From Streptomyces yatensis (GTDB lineage: Bacteria; Actinomycetota; Actinomycetes; Streptomycetales; Streptomycetaceae): a stretch of DNA of 64,000 nt. Within the stretch, counting starts at the first letter, position 1, and each line of letters opens with the position of its first letter. Location of the stretch: positions 4,278,001 through 4,342,000 of the forward strand of contig NZ_CP072941.1 in NCBI RefSeq assembly GCF_018069625.1. Direction: 5' to 3'. The notes under the pieces are model-generated. The model was not told the DNA's origin. It did no database searches and saw nothing but the letters and a program-made list of their open reading frames with translations. Both the position numbers and the translations under genes were made by a program. Positions 33,561 through 41,789 of the stretch are shown in pieces.

Positions 33561-35086
33561 CGCGATCCCCTCCCCGCACCGGCCGTGGACACCGTGGCCT
33601 TGACGGGCCCGGTGTGCGGCCGCAGCACCGTGTACTCGTTCAGGTCCACGCGCCGGGTGACCTTCCGCAGCTCGCTGGTGGTCCCGGGCCACAGGGTGGT
33701 GTTGCGGCCGTTGTCGAGGTACCAGCTGTCGCAACCGCCGGTGTTCCACACCGTGCGCCGCATCCGTTCCTGGATCATGTCCGTGTAGGCGCGCACCGCG
33801 GACGGCCGGGCGTCCAGCGCGACCTTGCCGCCCAGGGTGTCCAACTGGCGCAGATAGTCCGCCAGATAGGCCAGCTGCGCCTCTATGACCAGGATCATCG
33901 AGCTGTTCCCGAGGCCGGTGTTGGGCCCGATGATGGTCAGGAAGTTGGGGAAGCCAGCCGGGCTGGTGCCGCGCAGCGCCTCCATCCCGCCCTTCCACTC
34001 CTCCGCGAGCGTCGTCCCGCGCGCCCCGGTGACCCGGTGGGCTATCGGGACGTCGGTCACATGGAAGCCGGTGCCGAAGATGATCGCGTCGGCCTCGGTC
34101 TCGGAGCCGTCGGCCCCGACGAGGGTGGCGCCGCGCACCTCCTTCAGCCCGGCCGGGACCACGTCCACATGCGGCTGGGCGAGCGCCGGATAGTAGTCGT
34201 TGGAGAGCAGGATGCGCTTGCAGCCGATGCGATAGTCCGGGGTCAGCGCCGCGCGCCGCGCGGGGTCCTTGATGGCCCGTCGCATATGGGCACCTGCCAG
34301 CCGCTCGACGAACCGCATCTCGCCCGGCCGCTTGGTGAAGGCCCCCACCTGCAGCTCCCGGATGCCCCACAGCACCCCGCGGCGCAGCGCCCGGGTGGCC
34401 GGGATCCTCGAGTGCAGCCATCGCTCCAGGCCGCTGATCCGGCGGTCCATCCGCGGCAGCACCCAGGGCGGGGTGCGCTGGAAGAGGGTGAGCCGGCCGA
34501 CCTCGCGCTGGATGGCGGGGACGATCTGTATGGCCGAGGCGCCGGTGCCGATCATCGCCACGCGCTTGCCGCGCAGCTCGGCGGTGTGGTCCCAGCGCGC
34601 GGAGTGGAAGACGGCGCCGGGGAAGCCGTCGAGCCCGGGGATGTCCGGGATCCGGGGGTCGGCGAGCGGACCGGTGGCGCTGACCACGACATCGGCGGTC
34701 AGCGAGCCCCGCGCCGTCTCCACCTCCCAGTGCACCGCCGCGGAGTCCCAGCGCAGGGAGCGCACTTCGGCGCCGAAGCGCAGGTGCGGCCGCAGCCCGA
34801 AGGTGTCGGCGACCCGCTCCAGATACGCGCGGATATGCGGCTGGCCGGAGAAGTTCCGCGGCCAGTCGGGGTTGGGCGCGAAGGAGAACGAATACAGATG
34901 CGAGGGGACATCGCAGGCACACCCCGGATAGGTGTTGTCCCGCCAGGCCCCGCCGACCGCCTCCGCCCGCTCCAGGACCACGAAGTCCGTGATGCCCGAG
35001 CGGCGCAGCCGCACCGCCGCACCCAGACCGCCGAATCCGGCTCCGATCACCGCCACCCGCACATGCTCATGCGTCAGCCCAGCCAT
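33557..35086 (-). CDS. Flavin monooxygenase, Baeyer-Villiger type
   Basis: The 509-aa NADPH/FAD enzyme has both Rossmann motifs, GAGFGGLG near the N-terminus and GTGASAIQ in the middle. Between them lies FPGAVFHSARWD, which fits the FxGxxxHxxxW/P fingerprint of Baeyer-Villiger and flavin-containing monooxygenases. It would insert oxygen into a ketone or oxidise a soft nucleophile. The ATG at 35086 has GGGAGG 9 nt upstream. It is first in the operon with the hydrolase and SDR, and divergent from a MerR gene. Confidence 0.92.
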   Translation of the reverse strand: MAGLTHEHVRVAVIGAGFGGLGAAVRLRRSGITDFVVLERAEAVGGAWRDNTYPGCACDVPSHLYSFSFAPNPDWPRNFSGQPHIRAYLERVADTFGLRPHLRFGAEVRSLRWDSAAVHWEVETARGSLTADVVVSATGPLADPRIPDIPGLDGFPGAVFHSARWDHTAELRGKRVAMIGTGASAIQIVPAIQREVGRLTLFQRTPPWVLPRMDRRISGLERWLHSRIPATRALRRGVLWGIRELQVGAFTKRPGEMRFVERLAGAHMRRAIKDPARRAALTPDYRIGCKRILLSNDYYPALAQPHVDVVPAGLKEVRGATLVGADGSETEADAIIFGTGFHVTDVPIAHRVTGARGTTLAEEWKGGMEALRGTSPAGFPNFLTIIGPNTGLGNSSMILVIEAQLAYLADYLRQLDTLGGKVALDARPSAVRAYTDMIQERMRRTVWNTGGCDSWYLDNGRNTTLWPGTTSELRKVTRRVDLNEYTVLRPHTGPVKATVSTAGAGRGSR

Positions 35087-35116
35087 GCCGCCGCCTCCCA
35101 CGAACGCGAATACGAC

Positions 35117-35138
35117 CGTGCCAGCAATCACTGGCACG
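35117..35138. promoter_or_regulatory. Palindrome in the monooxygenase-MerR gap
   Basis: CGTGCCAG and CTGGCACG arms are perfect and 6 nt apart, 31 nt upstream of the monooxygenase start. It is a candidate operator for the operon. Confidence 0.45.
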
Positions 35139-35159
35139 ATGGGAGCGTAGGACAGGGAT

Positions 35160-35173
35160 CTACCGAGCGGTAG
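35160..35173. promoter_or_regulatory. Second palindrome in the monooxygenase-MerR gap
   Basis: CTACCG-AG-CGGTAG, 6-bp perfect arms, lies between the first palindrome and the merR -10. A tight spacer like this suits a dimeric regulator. Confidence 0.4.
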
Positions 35174-35223
35174 GGGCTGTGGACAACGAAGTTACCGACG
35201 GTCGCACCCGACCGGCCGCGGCA

Positions 35224-35229
35224 TAGGCT
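35224..35229 (+). promoter_or_regulatory. -10 hexamer of the MerR gene, leaderless
   Basis: TAGGCT ends 6 nt before the GTG at 35236. There is no Shine-Dalgarno sequence. Confidence 0.55.
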
Positions 35230-35235
35230 GACGTC

Positions 35236-35976
35236 GTGGCGACGAGCGAAGCGGACGAGGTACGCGAGTACCGCATGCCGGAACTGGCCGAGAAGGCCGG
35301 GATCACCGTGCGCACCCTGCGCTTCTACCGGGAGCGCAAGCTGATCCCGCCACCGCGCCGCGACGGCCGGATCGCCTGGTACAACGACCACCATCTGGCC
35401 CGGCTGCGGACGATCGCGGGACTGCTGGAGCGCGGCCACACCCTCGGCGGGATCGCCGAGTTGATCGCCGCCTTCGAAAGCGGCCGCCGGGACGTCGGCG
35501 AGCTGCTCGGGCTGCCCGGAGCCGTCGCCTCCTGGCCCTCGGAGACCCCGGTCCGGCTCACCCCCGAGGCGCTCGCGGACTACTTCCACGGCGAGGTCAC
35601 CGCGGAGAACCTCACCACCTCGCTCGACCTCGGCTATCTGGCCGTCGACGGCGACGAGATCGTCCACCTCAGCCGCCGCCTGCTGGACGTCTCCCACACC
35701 CTGGTCGAACAGGGCGTCCCGCTGGCCGCGGTGCTCGCCGCGGCGCGCGAGGTGCGCGAGCATGTGGACGCGATCGCCGAGACCTTCGTCACACTGCTGC
35801 GCACCCACGTGGCGGCGGACGACCTGGAGCGCGGCGAGGACGTCGGCGAGACCGTGGAGCGGCTGCGGCCGCTGGCCACGAGCGTGGTGGACGCCGAGCT
35901 GACGCTGGCCATGAACCGCCGCATGCGGACGGAGGGCGACGAGACGCCACCCGGCGGCCACTCCGGGGATCAGTGA
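35236..35976 (+). CDS. MerR family regulator
   Basis: The 246-aa regulator has the MerR winged HTH at the N-terminus (YRMPELAEKAGITVRTLRFYRERKLIPPPRRDGRIAWYNDHHLARL), then a helical domain ending in a long dimerisation/effector region. No cysteine cluster for metals is present, so it probably senses an organic ligand. It is divergent from the monooxygenase operon and probably controls it. Confidence 0.92.
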   Translation: MATSEADEVREYRMPELAEKAGITVRTLRFYRERKLIPPPRRDGRIAWYNDHHLARLRTIAGLLERGHTLGGIAELIAAFESGRRDVGELLGLPGAVASWPSETPVRLTPEALADYFHGEVTAENLTTSLDLGYLAVDGDEIVHLSRRLLDVSHTLVEQGVPLAAVLAAAREVREHVDAIAETFVTLLRTHVAADDLERGEDVGETVERLRPLATSVVDAELTLAMNRRMRTEGDETPPGGHSGDQ

Positions 35977-36024
35977 GCCCACGGAGGCCGGGGCGAGCCG
36001 ACGGGGCCGGCGCCCCCGCGAAGG

Positions 36025-36819
36025 TCAGTGAGCCGAGCCGTAGGCCACCGTCACCGGGGCGTGGTCGCTCCACCGCTGGTCGTAGGCGGCCGCCCGCTCC
36101 ACGACCGCCTTGACCGCGCGCCCGGCGAGCCCCGGGGTCGCGATCTGGTAGTCGATGCGCCAGCCCGCGTCGTTGTCGAAGGCCCGGCCGCGGTAGGACC
36201 ACCATGAGTACGGACCGGCCACGTCCGGATGCAGGGCGCGCACCACGTCCACGTACCCCGCCTCCTCGAAGACGCTGGTCAGCCAGGCGCGTTCGTCCGG
36301 CAGGAACCCGGACTTCTTCTGGTTGGCCTTCCAGTTCTTGAGGTCGGCCTCCTGGTGGGCGATGTTCCAGTCGCCGGCCACCAGCGCCTCGCGCCCGCCG
36401 GCCGCCGCCCGTTCGCGCAGCTCCTTCAGATACGGAAGGAACTCCGCCATGAAGCGCTCCTTCTCGTCCTGGCGGTCCGTGCCGACCTCGCCCGAGGGGA
36501 GATACAGACTGCCGACGGTCACGCCGGGAAGATCGACCTCCACATAGCGGCCGCTGCCGTCGAACTCGGACGACCCGAAGCCGACTCGGACGCCCTCCAG
36601 CTCGCGCCGGGCGTACACCGACACCCCGGCCCGGCCCTTGGCCGCCGCGGGGGCGTGCACCACATGCCAGCCGTCGGGTTCGCGGACCGCCTCCGGCAGT
36701 TCCTTGGGTTCGGCGCGTACCTCCTGGAGGCACACCACATCGGCCGCGGTAGCGTCCAGCCAAGGGCCGAAGCCCTTCTTGGCGGCGGCGCGCAGCCCGT
36801 TTACATTCACGGTCGTCAC
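36025..36819 (-). CDS. xthA: Exodeoxyribonuclease III
   Basis: This apurinic/apyrimidinic endonuclease and 3'-5' exonuclease acts in base-excision repair. The 264-aa product contains VNVNGLRAA, the catalytic Glu in VCLQEV, GDWNIAH with metal-binding Asp and Asn, and the final SDHAPV with the catalytic His. I chose the GTG at 36819, 8 nt after GGAGG. The frame runs upstream into the divergent GNAT gene but without homology. It is convergent with MerR and divergent from GNAT. Confidence 0.94.
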   Translation of the reverse strand: MTTVNVNGLRAAAKKGFGPWLDATAADVVCLQEVRAEPKELPEAVREPDGWHVVHAPAAAKGRAGVSVYARRELEGVRVGFGSSEFDGSGRYVEVDLPGVTVGSLYLPSGEVGTDRQDEKERFMAEFLPYLKELRERAAAGGREALVAGDWNIAHQEADLKNWKANQKKSGFLPDERAWLTSVFEEAGYVDVVRALHPDVAGPYSWWSYRGRAFDNDAGWRIDYQIATPGLAGRAVKAVVERAAAYDQRWSDHAPVTVAYGSAH

Positions 36820-36878
36820 GGTGAGCACCTCCGGCACGATACGCGACAAAAACCACGCGCCCATCCACTGCATAGAAG

Positions 36879-36884
36879 TACGAT
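36879..36884 (+). promoter_or_regulatory. -10 hexamer of the GNAT gene, leaderless
   Basis: TACGAT ends 7 nt before the ATG at 36892. There is no ribosome-binding site. Confidence 0.5.
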
Positions 36885-36891
36885 TTCTCGC

Positions 36892-37446
36892 ATGAATATT
36901 CAACCCATCCGCTACGACCACCCCGACGCCCTCACACTCGACGAGGAAGTGCAGGCGGAGTACGCCGTGCGCTACGGCGAGGGCGATCTGACGCCCATGG
37001 ACGCGGCCCACTTCGACCCCCCGCACGGCCTCTACCTCATCGCCTACGACCCGGACGGCACCCCGGTCGCGACCGGCGGCTGGCGCAGCCAGGAGCGGAG
37101 CGAGGAGGGCTACGAGGACGGGGACGCCGAGATCAAGCGGATGTTCGTGGTGCGCGCGGCGCGCGGCCGGGGGCTGGCACGGCGGATCCTCGCGGCGCTG
37201 GAGGACAGCGCGCGGGAGGCGGGGCGGGTGCGGATGGTCCTGGAGACCGGCACCGAGCAGCCCGAGGCCATAGAGCTGTACACCTCCTCCGGCTACGCAC
37301 CGGTGCCGAAGTTCGGGCTCTACCGCTTCGAGGAGAGCAGCCGCTGCTACGCCAAGCTCCTTACGGCCGCGCCCGTGGAGCCATCCGTAAGCCCGACCGC
37401 AAGCCCGACCGCAGAGCCCTCCGCGAAGCCAACCGTAAGGCCATGA
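36892..37446 (+). CDS. GNAT family N-acetyltransferase
   Basis: The 184-aa protein is a small cytosolic acetyltransferase. The acetyl-CoA motif A is IKRMFVVRAARGRGLARRILAALE, followed by LETGTEQPEAIELYTSSGYAPVP, a typical motif B. A 25-residue tail of SPTASPTAEPSAKPT repeats follows and is disordered. The substrate is unknown. A perfect palindromic terminator begins 3 nt after the stop codon. Confidence 0.9.
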   Translation: MNIQPIRYDHPDALTLDEEVQAEYAVRYGEGDLTPMDAAHFDPPHGLYLIAYDPDGTPVATGGWRSQERSEEGYEDGDAEIKRMFVVRAARGRGLARRILAALEDSAREAGRVRMVLETGTEQPEAIELYTSSGYAPVPKFGLYRFEESSRCYAKLLTAAPVEPSVSPTASPTAEPSAKPTVRP

Positions 37447-37448
37447 CG

Positions 37449-37480
37449 AGGGGCCCGCTCCGGATCCGGAGCGGGCCCCT
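37449..37480. terminator. Bidirectional terminator between GNAT and protease genes
   Basis: A perfect 32-nt palindrome (arm AGGGGCCCGCTCCGGA) sits between convergent stop codons at 37446 and 37508. Confidence 0.92.
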
Positions 37481-37507
37481 TACGTCTGCCGTGCGGCCGC
37501 GGGTCGG

Positions 37508-38674
37508 TCAGCCCTGACCGGCGTACTTCTTACTGATGGCGTCGAACACGCCCTTCGCCTCGGCCCCCAGATGCGGACCGGCGAGCCAGGTGTGTCCGTA
37601 AGAGCCGATCGAACTGTTGGACACCAGCACCGTCTTGCCGTCGTTGTTGACGAACCAGCCGCCGCCCGAGGTGCCGCCGGTCATCGAGCAGCCGATCCGG
37701 TACATCGTCGGCGAGGCCGGCGAGAACGACAGCCGGCCCGGCCTGCTGGTGCAGTTGAACATCTTCGCCCCGTCGTACGGCGGGGCCTGCGGATAGCCGT
37801 ACGCCCCGATCGAGCTCACCCGGTCCGCCGACGGCGCCCCGAACCACACCGGCACCGAGGCCCCGACCGTCTCCTGCAGCGACTTGCCACCGCCGCCCTC
37901 GGGCTTCACGTGCAGCACCGCGAAGTCGTACGCCGACCCCACCCCGCCCGTCTTACCGCCGTTCGCGATCCACTCGGACGAGGTCTGCGACCAGTCCGCC
38001 CACCACACGCCGTAGGGGCTGACCTCGTTCTGGGCCGCCGTCTGGGTCTGCTCGGCCCCCAGTCCGTTGTCGTTGTACGAGGGCACGAAGACGATGTTGC
38101 GCATCCAGCCGCCCTGCTCACCGGAGTGCACACAGTGGCCCGCGGTCCACACCAGGTTGGACTTCCCCGGATGCGCCGGGTCGTCGACGACCGTCCCGGA
38201 GCACACCATCGGCCCCTCGGGGCTGTCGAAGAACACCTTCCCGACCGGCGCCATGTTCTGGTGGTACGGGCGCGAGACCTGCTCGGCCGGCACCGCGGGC
38301 GGCTCGGGGTCGGTGGCCGCCTGGTTCTGGCCGGCGCTCTGCGTGGAGACGGTGGTCGACGAATCCTTCGCCTTGGCCATCCGGGACGGCTGCCAGAAGT
38401 TCTTGATCATCGGATTGGCGAATTCCGATGCCTTGCGGGCCCACTTGTCCCAGTCCTTCCAGCCGCCCTCCTTCCACTTCTTCAGGTCATCCAGACTCGT
38501 CGGGACGCCTTCCGGCAGCTGGATCCCGTCCTTGGCCTGCTGCCCGGCGGACGCGGCCGAGGAGTCCGACGTGGAAGCCGCCTCGTCGTCACCGGGCCCG
38601 CAGGCGGAAGCGGAGACCACCAGCAGCGCGGTCATGGCCGCGGCCGCCACGGTGGAACGGCGTATGAGTGGCAT
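37508..38674 (-). CDS. Secreted trypsin-like serine protease, probable lipoprotein
   Basis: The 388-aa protein has a signal peptide ending VSASAC, a lipobox-like site, then about 120 residues of linker. A chymotrypsin-fold (V8/trypsin-like) domain follows, with His180 in VWTAGHC, Asp in AYDFAVLHV and Ser in TGGTSGGGW. It is probably held on the outer membrane surface by lipid, where it would cleave extracellular or cell-wall proteins. The linker is rich in Trp and Lys (LKKWKEGGWKDWDKWARKA), an unusual composition. No obvious inhibitor or target is encoded nearby. Confidence 0.9.
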   Translation of the reverse strand: MPLIRRSTVAAAAMTALLVVSASACGPGDDEAASTSDSSAASAGQQAKDGIQLPEGVPTSLDDLKKWKEGGWKDWDKWARKASEFANPMIKNFWQPSRMAKAKDSSTTVSTQSAGQNQAATDPEPPAVPAEQVSRPYHQNMAPVGKVFFDSPEGPMVCSGTVVDDPAHPGKSNLVWTAGHCVHSGEQGGWMRNIVFVPSYNDNGLGAEQTQTAAQNEVSPYGVWWADWSQTSSEWIANGGKTGGVGSAYDFAVLHVKPEGGGGKSLQETVGASVPVWFGAPSADRVSSIGAYGYPQAPPYDGAKMFNCTSRPGRLSFSPASPTMYRIGCSMTGGTSGGGWFVNNDGKTVLVSNSSIGSYGHTWLAGPHLGAEAKGVFDAISKKYAGQG

Positions 38675-39010
38675 GGAGCCTTATCCCCCTGTTGTGGTGC
38701 AGTTGTTGTGCTGTGCTGTGTCGCGTCTGTCCTCCGGCGCTTTCACGCCACGGAGCCACGGGACAGGGCATCTACTATGCCCGGGCCCCTGGCCTGGGCC
38801 ATCACCTGTCCCCCGGCCCGCACCAAACACGAACGCGGTCAGCACGATTCCATGACATCGCCCATCCCGGGGGTCCACCCGGCTGGATCAGGCGCAGTGG
38901 CGGCGGAGAGAGACCTCCATAGGCTTGATCGCATAGGAAGCCGGCCTTCTGTCCCAGGGGTCTGCCGTGCCGTGACGCTCGTGCCGTGACGCTTTCGAAG
39001 GAGACACGCC
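38675..39010. other. Gene-free gap between protease and dps
   Basis: This 336-bp divergent promoter region encodes nothing convincing. It contains TGTGCTGTG-like short repeats near the protease start and, at 38966-38993, two perfect copies of CGTGCCGTGACGCT directly upstream of the dps ribosome-binding site (GAAGGAG). The doubled 14-mer could be a regulator site for dps. Confidence 0.6.
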
Positions 39011-39511
39011 ATGCCCGCTTCTTCCGGGGGTTCCCGACGCTCGGAGACCGACGCCGCCGGATTCACGGCCTCGCCGCAATTCGCCGAGGCGTTGCAGCAG
39101 ATCGTGGTGGATCTCGTCGAACTGCACCTCCAGGGGAAGCAGGCCCACTGGAACCTGGTCGGCCACAACTTCCGGGATCTGCATCTGCAGCTGGATCAGA
39201 TCGTGGACGACGCCCGGGAGTCGGCCGACACCATCGCCGAGCGCATGCGCGCCCTCGCGACCGTGCCGGACGGCCGCTCCGACACCGTCGCGGCGACCAC
39301 CACGCTCCCCGCGTTCCCGGCGGGAGAGGTGAACGTGAGCGCCGTCGTCGACCTCGTCACCACGCGCCTGCGCACCACCGTCGACACCCTGCGCACCCAC
39401 CACGACCGGATCGACAACGAGGACCCCTCCACAGCAGACCTGCTGCACGCCATCATCGACTGCCTGGAAAAGCACGCCTGGATGGTCAGCGCGGAAAACC
39501 GATCCGTCTGA
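39011..39511 (+). CDS. dps: Dps family DNA-binding ferritin
   Basis: Dps assembles as a dodecamer that oxidises and stores iron and protects DNA in stress. The 166-aa product has the inter-subunit ferroxidase site spread over QAHWNLVGHNFRDLHLQLDQIVDDAR (two His, Asp and an acidic residue). Ser/Arg-rich residues lie at the N-terminus and the C-terminal tail is short. The ATG at 39011 has AAGGAG upstream. A strong terminator follows 18 nt after the stop. Confidence 0.94.
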   Translation: MPASSGGSRRSETDAAGFTASPQFAEALQQIVVDLVELHLQGKQAHWNLVGHNFRDLHLQLDQIVDDARESADTIAERMRALATVPDGRSDTVAATTTLPAFPAGEVNVSAVVDLVTTRLRTTVDTLRTHHDRIDNEDPSTADLLHAIIDCLEKHAWMVSAENRSV

Positions 39512-39528
39512 CACCGGCCGCTCCCCGA

Positions 39529-39560
39529 AAGCCCCCGCCGGATTTCCCCGGCGGGGGCTT
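39529..39560. terminator. Terminator after dps, left copy of a repeated hairpin
   Basis: AAGCCCCCGCCGG and CCGGCGGGGGCTT form a perfect 13-bp stem. A nearly identical 34-nt sequence occurs at 43989-44022, after the arsenic genes. Confidence 0.92.
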
Positions 39561-39581
39561 CTTCGAGCTTCTCTGTTCGTC

Positions 39582-40637
39582 TCACTCGGGGTCTTTGATG
39601 TCGTCGCCGGGCTGGAGTTTCTGCGTGGGGGGCGCGTCCATCGCGGCGGTGGGGTTGGTGCATCCGGGGACGCTGCCTTCGGGGGCGCAGTTGTCCGGGG
39701 TGTTGTCGATGACCTTGGTGTTGGTGAGCGTCACCTGACCCGCCTGGTTGTCGATGCCGCCGCCGGCGGTGATCGCCGTGTTGCGCGTGACCAGGCTGTC
39801 GACCAGCGTGGCGGTGGCGGTGCCCAAGGGGCTGGAGAAGTTTGAGAGGCCCCCGCCTCTCACCGCGATGTTGTCCTTGAGGGTGGTCGACTTCAGATTC
39901 AGGGTGGAGTTGTTCACGTTGCGGACGCCACCACCCTCGATTCCGGTGTTGCCCCTGATCGATACGGACTCCAGGGACGCGGTACCCAGTTGGTTCTCAA
40001 AACCGCCGCCATTGCTGGTGAGCGCCCGGTTCTTGAACAGGGAGCCGTGCTTCATCGTCGTTGTGCCGTCACTGGTGTTGAGGACTCCGCCGCCGAAGCT
40101 GGTCGCGGTGTTGCGCTCCACCTTGGTGCGGTCGAGGCTGAGCTGCCCACCGTCGTTGGAGACGCCGCCGCCGGTATCCGCGAGGTTGTCCTTGAAGGTG
40201 GCGTCGTCCAGGTTCAGCGTGCCCTGCTCGTTGAGGGCTCCGCCGCCGGAGCCGCTGCTGACCCCGCCGCTGACCGTGAGCGACTTCAGGGTGAGGGTGC
40301 CGCCGGACACGACGTGGAAGATCCGGAAGTCCTCCGTGGCGTCCGGGTCGCGTCGGATGGTGGAGCCGTTGCCGGAGATGGTCACCTCCCCGGTGATCTC
40401 CGGGAGCCCGTCGTCCGGGTTGTCCGGCGTGGTCAGTGTGTAGGTGCAACGGGGCGCGAGGGTGATACGGGCACCGCTGGTGTTGGCCTGGTCGATCGCG
40501 TCCACCAAGCCGGGGATGTCGTTGCACCGCACCTGAATGTCTTCGGCGGCACTGGCCGACCCGGTCGGCAGGACCGCGAGGGAGAGTCCCGCACCGACCG
40601 CGACGGTCATGGTGCCGGACCGCGAAATGAACCTCAT
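39582..40637 (-). CDS. Secreted right-handed beta-helix protein
   Basis: The 351-aa protein has a signal peptide (about residues 1-31, ending SASA) and then a repeat region with about eight turns of a parallel beta-helix, each marked by a GGGVxN or GGGLSN corner and NxA spacing. The start segment (GLVDAIDQANTSGARITLAP) is that of the pectate-lyase-like/POMP beta-helix superfamily. No catalytic residues are evident, so it could be a surface adhesin or carbohydrate-binding structure. The ATG at 40637 follows GAGGAAGG. Outside the helix the C-terminus has a Pro/Asp-rich tail. Confidence 0.85.
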   Translation of the reverse strand: MRFISRSGTMTVAVGAGLSLAVLPTGSASAAEDIQVRCNDIPGLVDAIDQANTSGARITLAPRCTYTLTTPDNPDDGLPEITGEVTISGNGSTIRRDPDATEDFRIFHVVSGGTLTLKSLTVSGGVSSGSGGGALNEQGTLNLDDATFKDNLADTGGGVSNDGGQLSLDRTKVERNTATSFGGGVLNTSDGTTTMKHGSLFKNRALTSNGGGFENQLGTASLESVSIRGNTGIEGGGVRNVNNSTLNLKSTTLKDNIAVRGGGLSNFSSPLGTATATLVDSLVTRNTAITAGGGIDNQAGQVTLTNTKVIDNTPDNCAPEGSVPGCTNPTAAMDAPPTQKLQPGDDIKDPE

Positions 40638-40839
40638 CGCTACGCCTTCCTCAGCGCTGGAGTGAAGCGGCACATCACCGGCGCCAGCGGCCATGCTGGT
40701 CAACCGGGATGGAAAGATGACGTTCCCTTTGTAACGACAGGTGATCGCGCCCTCACCCAGTGTGCCGCCAAACGGGTCCAGCTCTTACGGGCCCCCTCCG
40801 GCACATCGACGACGAGGGAGGCACCTCCGCGGCTTGCCG

Positions 40840-41307
40840 TCAGACTCGGCGCCCGCCGCTCGCGGCGGCCTCCGTGGGGGCGGACCCGCCGGCGCAGCAG
40901 GCGGCGACGGTGTCGAGTGCCGCGCTCTTGCCCATCTGATCAGCGTCACCCTTGACGACGTAGACCTCCCAGGGCTCCTTGCCGGGACCGTGGACCCAGA
41001 CCTTGTCCTGGAGGGCGTAACAACAGGAGGTGTCGTTCTCCTCGAAGGTGGCGAGCCCCGCGCCCTCGAGGCGGTCGGCGGCGGCGGTGACCTGGCCGGT
41101 GGACGTCACCTCGACGCCGAGGTGATCCAGCCGCGTCTCCTGCTCCGCCTCACCCTCGATGAGGACGAGCTTGAGCGGCGGCTCGGTGATCGCGAAGTTG
41201 GCGTATCCGGGGCGGCGCTTGGCGGGCTCGACGCCGAAGAGCTTGGAGTAGAACACCACCGAGGCTTCGAGGTCGGGCACATTCAGGGCAAGCTGCACAC
41301 GAGACAC
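40840..41307 (-). CDS. arsI: ArsI/CadI-type metalloenzyme (C-As lyase family)
   Basis: The 155-aa protein is a vicinal-oxygen-chelate (glyoxalase-fold) enzyme. It has the family start SRVQLALNVPDLEASVVFYSKLFGVEPAK, LDHLGVEV (metal His) and the ENDTSCCYALQDKVWVHGPG block. The paired Cys-Cys binds trivalent methylarsenite before its carbon-arsenic bond is broken. CadI from mycobacteria shares the fold, so cadmium-linked function cannot be excluded. A GTG at 41307 is chosen because GGGAG lies 8 nt upstream. It is divergent from arsR. The C-terminus has an extra CCAGG. Confidence 0.88.
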   Translation of the reverse strand: MSRVQLALNVPDLEASVVFYSKLFGVEPAKRRPGYANFAITEPPLKLVLIEGEAEQETRLDHLGVEVTSTGQVTAAADRLEGAGLATFEENDTSCCYALQDKVWVHGPGKEPWEVYVVKGDADQMGKSAALDTVAACCAGGSAPTEAAASGGRRV

Positions 41308-41330
41308 GACGAGGGCTCCCATCTGGTTGC

Positions 41331-41369
41331 ATCGATGTTCTTCGATCTAAGATTGCGTCTTGGATCGAA
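41331..41369. promoter_or_regulatory. ArsR operator between arsI and arsR
   Basis: ATCGA-N6-TCGAT (41331-41346) is a perfect palindrome. A second symmetry, TTCGATC and GATCGAA, spans 41341-41369 with 15 nt between arms. The 80-bp gap drives both divergent transcripts, so one regulator can repress both until arsenite binds. Confidence 0.65.
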
Positions 41370-41387
41370 AAACGTCAACATAGAAGA

Positions 41388-41789
41388 ATGTCGAAACAAG
41401 AGCTTGCGGTGCTCGGCCAGAACGACGCCGACGGCTGCTGCCCAGGACTGCTGACCGCTCCCCTGGACGAGGCACAGTCCATCGAGCTGGCGAAGGTGTT
41501 CAAGGCGCTGGGCGACCCGATCCGGCTGCGGCTGCTGTCGATGATCGCCTCCCGGGCCGGGGGCGAGGTGTGCGTATGCGACCTGACCCCTGCCTTCGAT
41601 CTGTCGCAGCCGACGATCTCCCATCACCTGAAGCTGCTGCGGCAGGCCGGGCTGATCGACTGCGAGCGCCGGGGCACTTGGGTCTACTACTGGCTGCTGC
41701 CGGAGATGACCGACCGGCTCGCCGGGATCCTCACCCGCCCCGCCGGACAGCCCCTCCCCGAGCCTGCCGGAACGGCGGGGGGTGTCTGA
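41388..41789 (+). CDS. arsR: ArsR family arsenic-responsive repressor
   Basis: The 133-aa winged-helix repressor dissociates from DNA on As(III) binding. It carries VCVCDLTPAFDLSQPTISHHLKLLRQAGLI, in which the CVC at the start of the recognition helix is the classical ArsR arsenic site. CC near position 17-18 may add ligands. It is first in the operon arsR-acr3-arsC-arsN and overlaps acr3 by 1 nt (TGATG). Confidence 0.94.
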   Translation: MSKQELAVLGQNDADGCCPGLLTAPLDEAQSIELAKVFKALGDPIRLRLLSMIASRAGGEVCVCDLTPAFDLSQPTISHHLKLLRQAGLIDCERRGTWVYYWLLPEMTDRLAGILTRPAGQPLPEPAGTAGGV

